20,724 bases of DNA, from assembly GCA_031394335.1 (NCBI GenBank), contig JANMXS010000133.1, positions 1 to 20,724 of the forward strand. The letters are read 5' to 3'. The position numbers and the translations under genes were made by a program. Under the pieces are notes generated by a model that saw nothing but the letters and a program-made list of their open reading frames with translations, made no database searches and had not been told where the DNA came from. Below are positions 7,748 to 15,763 of this stretch, one piece after another (the first letter of the stretch is position 1; each line of letters starts with the position of its first letter). The DNA comes from UKL13-2 sp031394335. Its GTDB lineage: Bacteria; Pseudomonadota; Gammaproteobacteria; Burkholderiales; Usitatibacteraceae.

Positions 7748-9156
7748 TAGGCGTTCCTGCTGTAGAAGCCCTTGAATACCGTCAGCAAGATGATCTTGAG
7801 GTCCAGCCATAGCGACCAGTTGCGCATATAGGCCAGATCGAATTCGACGCGCTTCTGCATTTTTTCCAGCGTATCGGTTTCGCCGCGCCAACCATTTATC
7901 TGCGCCCAGCCGGTGATGCCGGGCTTCACCTTGTGGCGCAGCATGTAGCCGGGGATCAGGCCGCGATACTGCTCGTTGTGCGCCACCGCATGCGGGCGCG
8001 GGCCGACGATCGACATATCGCCGCCCAGCACATTGAAAAATTGCGGCAGTTCATCCAGCGAGGTGCGGCGCAGGAAGGCGCCGAAAGGGGTGACGCGCGC
8101 ATCCTGCTTGGTCGCCTGCTGAACCACCTCGCCGTCGTCGGAGACGCGCATGGTGCGGAACTTCCAGATTTCCACTACTTTGCCATTGAGCCCGTAGCGA
8201 CGTTGCTTGAACAGCACCGAACCCTTCGCTGTCAGCAGCAGGGTGATCGCGATCAGCAACATCGGAATCAGCGCCAGTAGCAGTATCAGGCTGCCCACAA
8301 TCACGTCTTCGGCGCGCTTCAGCCAGCCATTGATGCCCTCGAAGGGGGACTCGTACACGCTGACAATCGGCAGGCCGTTGATGCTGGTCCAGCGTGCCTG
8401 CGCCAATTGGAAGATGAACAGGTCCGGCACCACAAATACCGACACGGTGGTATCGGCGAGCTGGTTGACCAGCCACAGGATGCGCTCCTCTTCGCGAGTC
8501 GGCAGGGCAACGTAGATGTAGTCCACTTCGCCGGTGCGCGCCGCCTGGATCAGATCGTTCAAGTCGCCTTTCACGGTTGCCGTGGCGCCCGGTACCAGCC
8601 CGGCGCCGACCGTCGCGCCGTCAGCGTAGAAGCCGGTAACCAGCAAGCCCGCCCACTCCGCCGTGCCCACTTGCTGCGCCACGTTGCGCGCTGAAGGTCC
8701 CACCCCGGCGATGGCCAGTGAGCGGGTGTTGCGGCCATGCTTGCGCGCGGCGCGCAACAGCGCCCGGGCGGCAACGCGCTCAGCCAACAGGATCGAATAC
8801 GACAGTGCGCCCCAGATGACGATGGTGACGCGCGAGAAATCGGTCGAGGCCTTGGCCAGAAAAGCGATACTGGTCATGCCGAAGCCAACCAGTACGCAGA
8901 CCATCAACAGCTCCATCGCCTCCTTGCCCAGCGAATAGATGCGCCACGAACCATAGAGATGGCTCAACTCCGCGGCGAAGGCAAACATGATGGCTGCGCC
9001 CAGGGCAGCGAGCGCGTATTTGGTATCGAACTCGATGCCGTAAATCGCGCAGGCGCCATACAGCGTGAGCGCAATGATGGCGCAGTCCGCCAGCCGATGA
9101 ATTACCGCCAGCTTGGAGGCATGGGGACGCAGCATTGCACTATGGGTCTTGTTCAT
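7744..9156 (-). CDS. Undecaprenyl-phosphate sugar phosphotransferase (initiating enzyme, WcaJ/EpsB-like)
   Basis: This enzyme transfers a sugar-1-phosphate from a nucleotide sugar to undecaprenyl phosphate, starting repeat-unit assembly on the inner membrane. I chose ATG 9156 (MNKTHSAM, 470 residues) because it overlaps the upstream stop as ATGA; the longer frame would extend into the preceding gene. The N-terminal part has four to five hydrophobic helices, followed by a Rossmann-like domain (IAGVGPSARNVAQQV) and a further hydrophobic segment. The C-terminal bacterial sugar transferase domain carries KQRRYGLNGK, WKFRTM, RRTSLDELPQFFNVLGGDMS, VGPRPHA and KPGITGWAQINGWRGET. The ending (DTLEKMQKRVEFDLAYMRNW) resembles the undecaprenyl-phosphate glucose phosphotransferase subgroup, so glucose-1-phosphate is the best guess for the substrate. 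Confidence 0.92.
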   Translation of the reverse strand: MNKTHSAMLRPHASKLAVIHRLADCAIIALTLYGACAIYGIEFDTKYALAALGAAIMFAFAAELSHLYGSWRIYSLGKEAMELLMVCVLVGFGMTSIAFLAKASTDFSRVTIVIWGALSYSILLAERVAARALLRAARKHGRNTRSLAIAGVGPSARNVAQQVGTAEWAGLLVTGFYADGATVGAGLVPGATATVKGDLNDLIQAARTGEVDYIYVALPTREEERILWLVNQLADTTVSVFVVPDLFIFQLAQARWTSINGLPIVSVYESPFEGINGWLKRAEDVIVGSLILLLALIPMLLIAITLLLTAKGSVLFKQRRYGLNGKVVEIWKFRTMRVSDDGEVVQQATKQDARVTPFGAFLRRTSLDELPQFFNVLGGDMSIVGPRPHAVAHNEQYRGLIPGYMLRHKVKPGITGWAQINGWRGETDTLEKMQKRVEFDLAYMRNWSLWLDLKIILLTVFKGFYSRNAY

Positions 9157-10280
9157 CGGCGGCCCGCCTTGCCCAGCGCCTGCTGCACAAATGCCTGGAA
9201 CTGCTGGCGAAACGCGGCGACCGAGAAGCGCTGCGCGTTGTCCCGGCAAGCGGTCGGAAAAATGCGCCCGCGCTCGCTTTCGAACAAGCTGACGGCTTCG
9301 ATCAAGGCCGCTACCGACTGCTCGTTGAAAAATACGCCGGTGGGCAGGTTCGTATCCAGGCCGCGAATGGTTTCCAGCGCGCCGCCCTTGCCGAAAGCGA
9401 TCACCGGCGTACCGCAGGACTGCGCCTCGACCGGGGCGATGCCGAAGTCCTCTTCAGCCGCAAACACAAAGGCCCGCGTACGCTGCATGTGGTCGCATAG
9501 AACCGAAAAGGGCTGCTGGCCGAGGAGTTGAACATTGCTGCCCGCCTTGGCCTTGATTTTCGCGAAATCGGGCCCGTCGCCGATCACAATCAAACGTTTG
9601 TCCGGCATCGCCGAAAAGGCCTCGACGATCAAATCGATTTTTTTGTATGGCACCATCCTGGAGGCGGTGAAATAGAAATCCTCTTTCTCCGCGTGCAGCG
9701 TAAATGCTCCGGTATCCACCGGTGGATAGATCACAGTCGAGTCGCGGCGATACACTTTGGCGATGCGCCGCGCGATGAAATCCGAAATGGCGATGAACTG
9801 ATCGACACCGTTGGCGGTGCGCGCATCCCAGATGCGGATTCTGTGCAGCATGGCCTTCGCCAGCCAGCCTTTGAGCCCGCGATCCAGGCCGGACTCGCGC
9901 AAATACTGGTGTTGCAGATCCCATGCATAACGGATCGGCGAATAACACATGCACAGGTGGAGTTGATCCGGCCCGGTCAACACGCCCTTGGCGACCGCAT
10001 GGCTGCTCGATATCACCAGATCGTAAGCGGACAGATCGAACTGCTCGATCGCCAGCGGCATCAGCGGCAGGTATTGCCGGTATTTTTTGCGCGCAAACGG
10101 CAGCTTCTGGATAAACGAGGTCTGCACCGGCTTGTCCAGGATGAATTTGCGCTCATCCGGCGCCAGGGCGTCGACGATGGCGAACAAATCCGCCTCGGGA
10201 AAGCACAGCAGCATCTGCTCGAGCACGCGCTCCGCACCCGCGTAGGTCACCAGCCAGTCGTGGACGATGGCGACCTTCAA
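9153..10280 (-). CDS. GT4 family glycosyltransferase (WbaZ-like)
   Basis: This 375-residue GT-B glycosyltransferase starts with MKVAIVHDWLVTYAGAERVL, the typical N-terminus of WbaZ-like GT4 enzymes. The middle holds CYSPIRYAWDL and the interdomain segment YPPVDTGAF. The C-terminal donor-binding domain contains FTASRMVPYKKIDLIVEAF, VIGDGPD and EEDFGIAPVEAQSCG, the conserved glutamate-containing motif of GT4. WbaZ-type enzymes often use GDP-mannose, but the donor here is not established. The start codon is TTG at 10280; it overlaps the upstream stop as TTGA, and the conserved N-terminus leaves no room for another start. The next gene begins on this gene's stop codon (ATGA at 9156-9153), so the products are likely made together. 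Confidence 0.92.
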   Translation of the reverse strand: MKVAIVHDWLVTYAGAERVLEQMLLCFPEADLFAIVDALAPDERKFILDKPVQTSFIQKLPFARKKYRQYLPLMPLAIEQFDLSAYDLVISSSHAVAKGVLTGPDQLHLCMCYSPIRYAWDLQHQYLRESGLDRGLKGWLAKAMLHRIRIWDARTANGVDQFIAISDFIARRIAKVYRRDSTVIYPPVDTGAFTLHAEKEDFYFTASRMVPYKKIDLIVEAFSAMPDKRLIVIGDGPDFAKIKAKAGSNVQLLGQQPFSVLCDHMQRTRAFVFAAEEDFGIAPVEAQSCGTPVIAFGKGGALETIRGLDTNLPTGVFFNEQSVAALIEAVSLFESERGRIFPTACRDNAQRFSVAAFRQQFQAFVQQALGKAGRR

Positions 10281-11380
10281 TGCGTTTTCGCTTCGAGGCG
10301 CACGTCATCAATGGCCGCCCAGGTCGCGCGTGCGCACGCGGCCCAGTTGAACTGGCGCGCCCGTGCCAGACCCTTGATGCGCAATGCATCGCGCAGCGTT
10401 TGATCGCTCATCAGTTGCCCGATTTTTTTGGCAATATCGGCGGCATCATGTGGGTCGCAATACAGGACGGCATCGCCACAGACTTCCGGCAAGGACGCCG
10501 CACTGGCCGCAATCACCGGGCAGCCGCACGCCATGGCCTCCAGCGGGGGCAGGCCGAAGCCTTCGTAAAACGAAGGGTAGACAAAGCAGGCGGCATGTTC
10601 GTACAGGGCGCGCAGTTCGGCATCGCTCACATACCCCAGTTGCATGACATTATCCGGCAGCAGCGCGCCCGACTGGCTGAATACGCGTGGATTCATGCCG
10701 CCGGCGATTACAACCTGGATATTATTTTTCATCAGCGGGATGGCATTCACAATGGCTTGAAAGTTCTTGTGCGGGCTCATGCTGCTGACCGCGAGCACAA
10801 ACTGTACCTTGTCCAAACCGTTTCGCGAAATTATGCCTGCATCTGCCGGGACGGCATGTATATGCTCGCTGCCCAGGTGGACCATGCGAATTTTCCGCTC
10901 GGCAATGCCGGCGTACCTGATCAGTTCCCGCTGCGAAAAGCATGAATCGGTCAGGACTCTTTTGACGGTCGTCGCCAGCACCCGGTGCAGAAATTTATAC
11001 CAGGCCCGGAATCGGAACCCATAGGCCTGCGGAAAACCGAACACCGAGGCATCGTGGATCGTCACCGATTGATTGCGCTTCAGCAACGGCGCCGAATTGC
11101 ACAAATTGACGAGAAAATTGCCTGCGGCATAAAACGGCAGTTCGATTTGTTCCCATATTTGGCCATTGAAGCAGCCGGCCTGACGAAGCGGAATATGCTT
11201 CAGTTGCAAATCAAGCAGCTCACCCCGGGGCGCCAACAACATCAGGCGAATTTTGCGCCTATCAAGCTCACCGCTGTCCAGCATCGCGTCCCAGGCTTTG
11301 ACCACCTCGATCGCATAGCGCTGCACCCCGGTGGTGGCCTGGGTCAGGAAGCGTGCGTTGATAAAAATAAGCGGTGGCAT
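10277..11380 (-). CDS. GT4 family glycosyltransferase (MtfB-like)
   Basis: This 367-residue GT-B glycosyltransferase opens with FINARFLTQATTGVQRYAIE, the acceptor-domain start of MtfB-type GT4 enzymes. Later it has VTIHDASVFGFP, a TDSCFSQREL segment in the linker region, FVLAVSSMSPHKNFQAIVNA at the start of the donor domain, and the signature YPSFYEGFGLPPLEAMACG followed by VIAASAASLPEV. It is cytoplasmic, with no membrane helix. MtfB relatives are mannosyl- or rhamnosyltransferases; since this locus makes dTDP-rhamnose, rhamnose is a reasonable but unproven donor. The start ATG 11380 lies 3 bases after the stop of the GT2 gene, and its end overlaps the next start. Confidence 0.92.
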   Translation of the reverse strand: MPPLIFINARFLTQATTGVQRYAIEVVKAWDAMLDSGELDRRKIRLMLLAPRGELLDLQLKHIPLRQAGCFNGQIWEQIELPFYAAGNFLVNLCNSAPLLKRNQSVTIHDASVFGFPQAYGFRFRAWYKFLHRVLATTVKRVLTDSCFSQRELIRYAGIAERKIRMVHLGSEHIHAVPADAGIISRNGLDKVQFVLAVSSMSPHKNFQAIVNAIPLMKNNIQVVIAGGMNPRVFSQSGALLPDNVMQLGYVSDAELRALYEHAACFVYPSFYEGFGLPPLEAMACGCPVIAASAASLPEVCGDAVLYCDPHDAADIAKKIGQLMSDQTLRDALRIKGLARARQFNWAACARATWAAIDDVRLEAKTH

Positions 11381-11383
11381 TGC

Positions 11384-12403
11384 TCAAACAACCAGCCGCC
11401 GTGCGGCGAAGCGGCTGATCCAGCCGGCGTGGGGACTGGTAGCCAAGTTGTACATTTCCATGCGTGCGCTGCGCTTGCACAACACGATATACAGGCTGGC
11501 CAGAATATTGACCAGTGCGGCAGGGCATATTGCAATGGCAATACACAGCAGGTGATAGGGACCGCGCACGCGCGGGGCCAGAAAGCGCCGGTATTCGGCC
11601 ATCGAGTATCCACCGTAGGCGCGATAGAGCAATAGCTGTTTCATGTTGCGCCATGGCTCGGGCGCTGACGCCAGGGCTTTGGCGCCCGCCGAAAAATTGC
11701 CGAACGCCCACAGCAACTGCGGCCACATGAACATCCAGATTTCAAAACTCCGCGCCGTCCACATCGCATTGCCAAAGCGAATCACGATCATCGGTGTCGC
11801 AATGAATTTGACGCGCTCGAGCGGCGGGTGCTGAAAGATCACGCCGACATGGATGAACAGCGAACCGTAGAAGGACGCCCGGTCGCGCGCCATCCACACG
11901 CTGCGCCGGATCACCACACAGCCGATGAACGACAGTCCCTGCGCGGTTTCGGCGAACATTGCGTCGCGATCGCCCGCAGCGTATTGCCGGTCAGCGCTCA
12001 GCGCAAAGCGTGAACCCGCCAGCAGCATGGAAAAATCCACATTGCGGATTTCCTGATTGACGATGACGAGATCGTTGCCGCCATCGAGTTCGGACAGCAG
12101 GCGGCTGATCGCGCCCGGACAAAGCAGATCGTCGTCGGTCATCAGCCAGCAATACTCGCCGGTGGCGTACCCCACCGCCTTGTCGTAATCCTGGTCAACG
12201 CCGGAATTCGTGGCTTCGCGAATGTAGCGAATCTCCGGATGGCGGGCCACATACGCGGCCATCACTTCGGGCGTGTTGTCCGGCGAGGCGCCATCGACCA
12301 CGATCAGTTCAACGCCCGGCGCCATCTGCGCCAGGATCGAATCGAGTGTTTCGGCAATGAATTCGCCTCGCTTGAAGGTCGCCATGCAGATCGACAGCTT
12401 CAC
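11384..12403 (-). CDS. GT2 family glycosyltransferase (abequosyltransferase-like)
   Basis: This GT-A glycosyltransferase of 339 residues starts with VKLSICMATFKRGEFIAETL. The nucleotide-sugar site includes D37 in VELIVVDGAS and the metal-binding DDD at 90-92 in EYCWLMTDDD; the YCW...DDD form is seen in abequosyltransferase (WbaV/RfbV)-like members. A hydrophobic stretch near residues 285-310 (LLCIAIAICPAALVNILASLYIVL) should anchor the C-terminus in the membrane. I chose GTG 12403 because GGAAG lies 8 bases before it; TTG and GTG codons slightly upstream are alternatives, and the much longer frame runs into the preceding gene. It follows the FkbM-like gene after about 20 bases. Confidence 0.88.
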   Translation of the reverse strand: MKLSICMATFKRGEFIAETLDSILAQMAPGVELIVVDGASPDNTPEVMAAYVARHPEIRYIREATNSGVDQDYDKAVGYATGEYCWLMTDDDLLCPGAISRLLSELDGGNDLVIVNQEIRNVDFSMLLAGSRFALSADRQYAAGDRDAMFAETAQGLSFIGCVVIRRSVWMARDRASFYGSLFIHVGVIFQHPPLERVKFIATPMIVIRFGNAMWTARSFEIWMFMWPQLLWAFGNFSAGAKALASAPEPWRNMKQLLLYRAYGGYSMAEYRRFLAPRVRGPYHLLCIAIAICPAALVNILASLYIVLCKRSARMEMYNLATSPHAGWISRFAARRLVV

Positions 12404-12423
12404 GCTATTCACTTCCGCCAATT

Positions 12424-13272
12424 TCAGATTTGCACAAAATTCTGGTCCGCGATCAGCGCAAACTGGCCGTCCCAGGGCATGCGGAATTTGGTGAACTGGT
12501 AGCGATTTTCGGCAAACGCAAGCCCTTGGACCTTGTCCAGAAATGCCGCGTCGAAGCACGCCGGATCGACGAAAAAGCCGTTGACGCCATTGATGTCCAC
12601 CGTGACGAAGCGATAGCCCTGGCGTTCAAAGAAACGCCGCCAGCCGGCAATCGACACACCGTAGTAGAGCTTGCTCGGATGCGCGTTCGAAAACACGAAG
12701 TCGGCCTGATACGGAATGGTCGCGCTGCGCTCCGGGCCGTACACCGCGTTGTATTCAACGACGAATATTTTGGGGCGGAATCCCGCCGCGAAGATGGCTT
12801 CGGCGACGTAGTAATCATTGCCGTCTATATCCAGCGAAAAAACATCGGGGTCGTGATGAAAGGCCAGCGCCTTGATGTCCTTGACGGTGTCGCGGGTCAC
12901 GAACATCTGGTGGCACTCGGCGCCGACGCTGTAGCCGATGACGGAACGTTTGGCGGCCTCCACCAGCTTCGGGTTGCCCTCGATCATCAGGCCGCTATAG
13001 CGTTCCGCCACCACCAGCCAGCCCGAGTTGTTCTCGATGCCATCGGCGGCGCCGATTTCGACGAAGTAGCGGTTGCCGGCGAGCAGTTGCCGGCGCAGCA
13101 CATCGAGAATACCGTCCTCGCCATTTTGGCTGAACCCGGAAAATTCCCAGCTGGCCGGGCGCGTCAGGTCGATATTCCGGGCATGCATCATCGCCCCGCC
13201 CTTGCTCAGGGCGATGATGATTTTCTGCCGCTCGCGTGCCGCGAAAAAGTTGATCAGCAGTCGTTTAAGCAT
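12424..13272 (-). CDS. FkbM-like SAM methyltransferase-fold protein
   Basis: This 282-residue protein has FSQNGEDGIL at about 47-56, FVEIGAADGIENNSGW at 70-85 (a SAM-binding loop), acidic E98 in LMIEGNP and DVFSLDIDGNDYYV at 143-156. These match a group of FkbM-related proteins common in polysaccharide loci and usually annotated as hypothetical or FkbM methyltransferases. There are no membrane helices after the N-terminus and no signal peptide. It could O-methylate a sugar in the repeat unit, but I see nothing that identifies the substrate, and some members may not be methyltransferases. It starts 27 bases after the flippase stop and ends about 20 bases before the GT2 gene, so it belongs to the same operon. 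Confidence 0.7.
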   Translation of the reverse strand: MLKRLLINFFAARERQKIIIALSKGGAMMHARNIDLTRPASWEFSGFSQNGEDGILDVLRRQLLAGNRYFVEIGAADGIENNSGWLVVAERYSGLMIEGNPKLVEAAKRSVIGYSVGAECHQMFVTRDTVKDIKALAFHHDPDVFSLDIDGNDYYVAEAIFAAGFRPKIFVVEYNAVYGPERSATIPYQADFVFSNAHPSKLYYGVSIAGWRRFFERQGYRFVTVDINGVNGFFVDPACFDAAFLDKVQGLAFAENRYQFTKFRMPWDGQFALIADQNFVQI

Positions 13273-13299
13273 GATTTTTCTCGTCGTGGTCAGGCAGTT

Positions 13300-14811
13300 T
13301 TAGTCATGTGCAGTGCTTGCTCTTTTTCGTCCCAGGCGCATCAACACGAGGGTACGCAAGCTGGGCGACAGCGCAACACAGATAATCGAAGTCAGCATCG
13401 CCCAGCCACCCGCCGCCAGCAACTTGATGTAAATCGGATATTCGGCATCCTGAATTGCGTAGTGCGCAAACAAACCGGCAACGGCGGCGACCAGCAGCGG
13501 CAGGCCGACATCCTGCAACAGCCACTTGATGCCGATCCCTTTCAACAGCCGGCGATGCGTCATCCAGGTGCCCAGCAGCAAATACAACGTATGCAATGCC
13601 AGCCACGCCATGGCGCCGCCCAGCGCACCGTAGTTCAGCGCGAACACCACCATCAGCGGAACTTGCACCACCATCAAAATCGCATTGATTGTAAGCGGTA
13701 ATCGCGTTTCGCCATAAGCGAGCTGCAGCGCGTAGGGCAGATACATCACGCCGTGCAGCGCCGAGCCGATCGCCAGCAGCGAGATCACCGGGGCGACGCG
13801 GGCCGCAATGCCGGCATCACCGGTCCACACACGCACCAGCTCCTCTGCGAATACCGCCAGCACCATCGCAATCGGGAACAACATGGCGCCCAGGATGCGC
13901 GTGCTCAGGCGATACAGCCCGGCGAGTTTCTCGGTGCTATCGCTGGCCACCAGTGCGGAAAAGCGCGGATAGACCGCGCTGAACAGGGGATTGATGAAAA
14001 CATACAGTCCGTTCACCACTACTGTGGCCAGCGCATAGGCGCCAAAATCGGCGAGGCTCAACATCTTGCTGAGAATCACCTTGTCGAGCTGGGTGAAGAT
14101 CAGCGCCGACACCGCGACCCCGCCCATCCCTGCCGAGAAACGCCACACCTGCTTCAAGGCGTCGCTGTCGAAACGCAGCTGGTCCAGGCGTCCGAGTGCG
14201 TGCCACGCGGCCCGGCGCATCACGGCGGCATGCGCCAAACCGACACCCGCCTGCCACAGGAAGAACGCCTCGATGGTGGGCGATACCCAGATCAGCACCG
14301 CTACCGCGCCGAGTTGTCCCAGCGTCACCATCGCGATACTCACGGCGCTCGAGGTGGTGATGCGCTGCGCACCCATCAGCGCTCCCAGATACAAGCCGAT
14401 CGGCCAGCGGCAGGCAACCACCAGCCCCATCAGCATCACCGCGTGAGTAACGGTGGCCTGCGGCAGGTGGTTGGAGGTCAGCCAGTAGTTCGAGATCAGC
14501 GGGGCAAGCGCCGCCACCAGCAGGGCGATCACCAGCGCCACGCACCAGTAAATGATCGCCAGGGTATGCAGCAATTTGCCCGCCTGCTTCAGCTCTCCGG
14601 TGGCCGAACAGCGTGCGACTTCACGGTTGATGGTGGGGGCAATGCCTAGATCGAGAACTTGCAGCATCGCCTGCGTCATCGCGAAGAAACCGATCAGGCC
14701 ATAGGCTTCCAGCCCGAGGTAGCTGAGATACAAGGGCACCACCGCCAAACCGAGCAGGGCCGACCACAGCGAACTTGCCAGACCTGCCAGCAAATTTCGG
14801 CTAAGCGTCAT
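13300..14811 (-). CDS. wzx: Wzx-type polysaccharide flippase
   Basis: This 503-residue integral membrane protein has about 12-14 hydrophobic helices over its whole length and the MOP-superfamily start NLLAGLASSLWSALLGLAVV...YLSYLGLEAYGLIGFF, with the recurrent YLGLEAYGL element of polysaccharide flippases. It should move undecaprenyl-diphosphate-linked repeat units to the periplasmic face of the inner membrane. The start codon overlaps the rfbC stop as ATGA at 14811-14808, so translation is coupled to the rhamnose genes. The downstream FkbM-like gene follows after 27 bases. A Wzx flippase in the same locus as Wzm/Wzt implies two export routes. The specific substrate cannot be read from the sequence. 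Confidence 0.88.
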   Translation of the reverse strand: MTLSRNLLAGLASSLWSALLGLAVVPLYLSYLGLEAYGLIGFFAMTQAMLQVLDLGIAPTINREVARCSATGELKQAGKLLHTLAIIYWCVALVIALLVAALAPLISNYWLTSNHLPQATVTHAVMLMGLVVACRWPIGLYLGALMGAQRITTSSAVSIAMVTLGQLGAVAVLIWVSPTIEAFFLWQAGVGLAHAAVMRRAAWHALGRLDQLRFDSDALKQVWRFSAGMGGVAVSALIFTQLDKVILSKMLSLADFGAYALATVVVNGLYVFINPLFSAVYPRFSALVASDSTEKLAGLYRLSTRILGAMLFPIAMVLAVFAEELVRVWTGDAGIAARVAPVISLLAIGSALHGVMYLPYALQLAYGETRLPLTINAILMVVQVPLMVVFALNYGALGGAMAWLALHTLYLLLGTWMTHRRLLKGIGIKWLLQDVGLPLLVAAVAGLFAHYAIQDAEYPIYIKLLAAGGWAMLTSIICVALSPSLRTLVLMRLGRKRASTAHD

Positions 14812-15365
14812 GTAAACAGATCAGCCTGTGCCAGCATTAACCCCAACGCATCCTTGGCCGACAGCAGCGGCGCAAGATTGTCCGGCCAGTTGATGCCGAT
14901 CGCGGGATCGTTCCAGGCGATGCAGCGTTCATGCGCCGGCGAGTAGTAGTCGGTGACCTTGTACAGCAACTCGGCCGACGCCGACAGCGTCACGAAGCCA
15001 TGGGCGAACCCGGCCGGTACCCACATCTGCTTCTTGTTCTCGCCCGATAAAATTTCGCCCACCCATTTGCCGAAGGTTGGCGAGCCTTTGCGGATATCCA
15101 CCGCCACATCGAAGACCTCACCGGCAATCACCCGCACCAGCTTGTGCTGCGGCTGTTGGAGTTGATAGTGCAAGCCGCGCAGCACGCTTTTCGCGCTCTT
15201 CGAATGATTGTCCTGCACGAAATCGACATCGAAGCCGGTCGCCTGTGCGAACACTTTGCGGTTGAACGATTCAAAAAAGAAGCCGCGATCATCGCCAAAC
15301 ACTTTCGGCTCGATCAACAGCACGTCGGCGATGGCGGTAGGCGTTACCTTCATGGGTGATTCCAT
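14808..15365 (-). CDS. rfbC: dTDP-4-dehydrorhamnose 3,5-epimerase
   Basis: This is the third step of dTDP-L-rhamnose synthesis: epimerisation of dTDP-4-keto-6-deoxyglucose at C3 and C5. At 185 residues it has the usual length for RmlC cupins. Visible motifs are KVFGDDRGFFFESFN, the conserved VLRGLHYQLQ with the likely active-site histidine (H66), KLVRVIAGEVFDVAVDIRKGSPTFGKWVG and the ending LLYKVTDYYSPAHE...WNDPAIGINWP. Two starts are possible: ATG 15365 (MESP) and ATG 15353 (MKVTPT), the second preceded by GGAA at good spacing; I keep the longer. It is separated from rfbA by about 400 bases of palindromic repeats, so it may need its own promoter. It is translationally coupled to wzx downstream. 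Confidence 0.95.
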   Translation of the reverse strand: MESPMKVTPTAIADVLLIEPKVFGDDRGFFFESFNRKVFAQATGFDVDFVQDNHSKSAKSVLRGLHYQLQQPQHKLVRVIAGEVFDVAVDIRKGSPTFGKWVGEILSGENKKQMWVPAGFAHGFVTLSASAELLYKVTDYYSPAHERCIAWNDPAIGINWPDNLAPLLSAKDALGLMLAQADLFT

Positions 15366-15491
15366 TTCTCAATTCCGGGCTTATTGATAGTGACCTCTCG
15401 AAAGTTCAAATACTCGTCGTCCCAGCGCCCCGAATGGGGTCTCCATCGAAAGGCTGGGACCTGGTGCTATCCAGGATTTTAAACATACGAC

Positions 15492-15530
15492 GGACTGGAT
15501 TCCGGCCTGCGCCGGAATGACGAACTTTGA
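15492..15530. repeat. Palindromic repeat family A, copy 1
   Basis: A 39-base unit with an 8-bp perfect stem, ATTCCGGC (15499-15506) pairing with GCCGGAAT (15511-15518) across a CTGC loop, followed by GACGAACTTTGA. A second copy with 35 of 39 identical bases lies at 20676-20714. Similar TGGATTCC...GGAATGACG elements occur widely in beta- and gammaproteobacterial genomes. Confidence 0.85.
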
Positions 15531-15554
15531 AATTGCGATTCATCGTACCAGCGT

Positions 15555-15577
15555 CCCACAGGGATTTCCGTTGGTCA
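15555..15577. repeat. CCCACAGGG motif, copy 1
   Basis: A 23-base segment beginning CCCACAGGGATTT and ending TTGGTCA. It matches 18450-18472 at 21 of 23 positions. The last 12 bases (TTCCGTTGGTCA) also recur at 20609-20620. It looks like a module of the local repeat elements and not a coding sequence. Confidence 0.6.
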
Positions 15578-15595
15578 AAGGCTGGGATCCAGCAC

Positions 15596-15681
15596 CGTAG
15601 CCTGGATGAAGCGCAGCGTAATCCGGGGTTGCCGCTGATGATCGACCAACCTCGATTACGCTGCGCTTCATCGCGGCTACG
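15596..15681. repeat. Palindromic repeat family B, copy 1 (inverted pair)
   Basis: Two 32-base arms, 15596-15627 (CGTAGCCTGGATGAAGCGCA...) and 15650-15681, are inverted copies with 28 of 32 positions pairing and a 22-base spacer. The transcript would form a long hairpin in either direction. Other copies are at 18426-18538 and 20576-20606. The GTAGCCCGGATGAAGCGCAG core is a REP-like sequence seen in many proteobacteria. Confidence 0.88.
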
Positions 15682-15712
15682 TGCAACCGAAGTCACGATG
15701 GAACGCTTGTTT

Positions 15713-15738
15713 GTCGGGTTACGCTGCGCTAACCCGAC
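15713..15738. repeat. Palindromic repeat family C
   Basis: GTCGGGTTA and its inverted partner TAACCCGAC flank CGCTGCGC, giving a nearly complete 26-base palindrome. It is a widespread REP-like element in proteobacteria. It lies 26 bases after the rfbA stop codon, in rfbA orientation, where it could act as a transcript 3'-end hairpin. Confidence 0.75.
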
Positions 15739-15763
15739 CTACTCAGGTAGGGGCCCGCCTTCA

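Larger units (their letters stand above)
15366..15763. other. Repeat-filled spacer between rfbA and rfbC
   Basis: About 400 bases separate two genes that are adjacent in many rhamnose operons. No gene is supported here. The stretch is made up largely of palindromic repeats: a family A stem at 15492-15530, a CCCACAGGG-type motif at 15555-15577, a family B inverted pair at 15596-15681 and a family C palindrome at 15713-15738. Two similar GGCTGGGA segments, near 15451 and 15580, may belong to the same composite elements. The block may attenuate or end transcription coming from rfbA. Confidence 0.8.

Noticed and set aside
12430..13701. A long plus-strand open frame (over 400 codons) opposite the flippase and FkbM-like genes
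   Set aside because: Its translation shows no known motif, and the minus-strand frames carry clear family signatures. It is a GC-rich antisense shadow.
15330..15342. GGCGGTAGGCG resembling the ops/JUMPstart element bound by RfaH
   Set aside because: It lies on the plus strand inside rfbC, antisense to transcription, and is not in any leader region.
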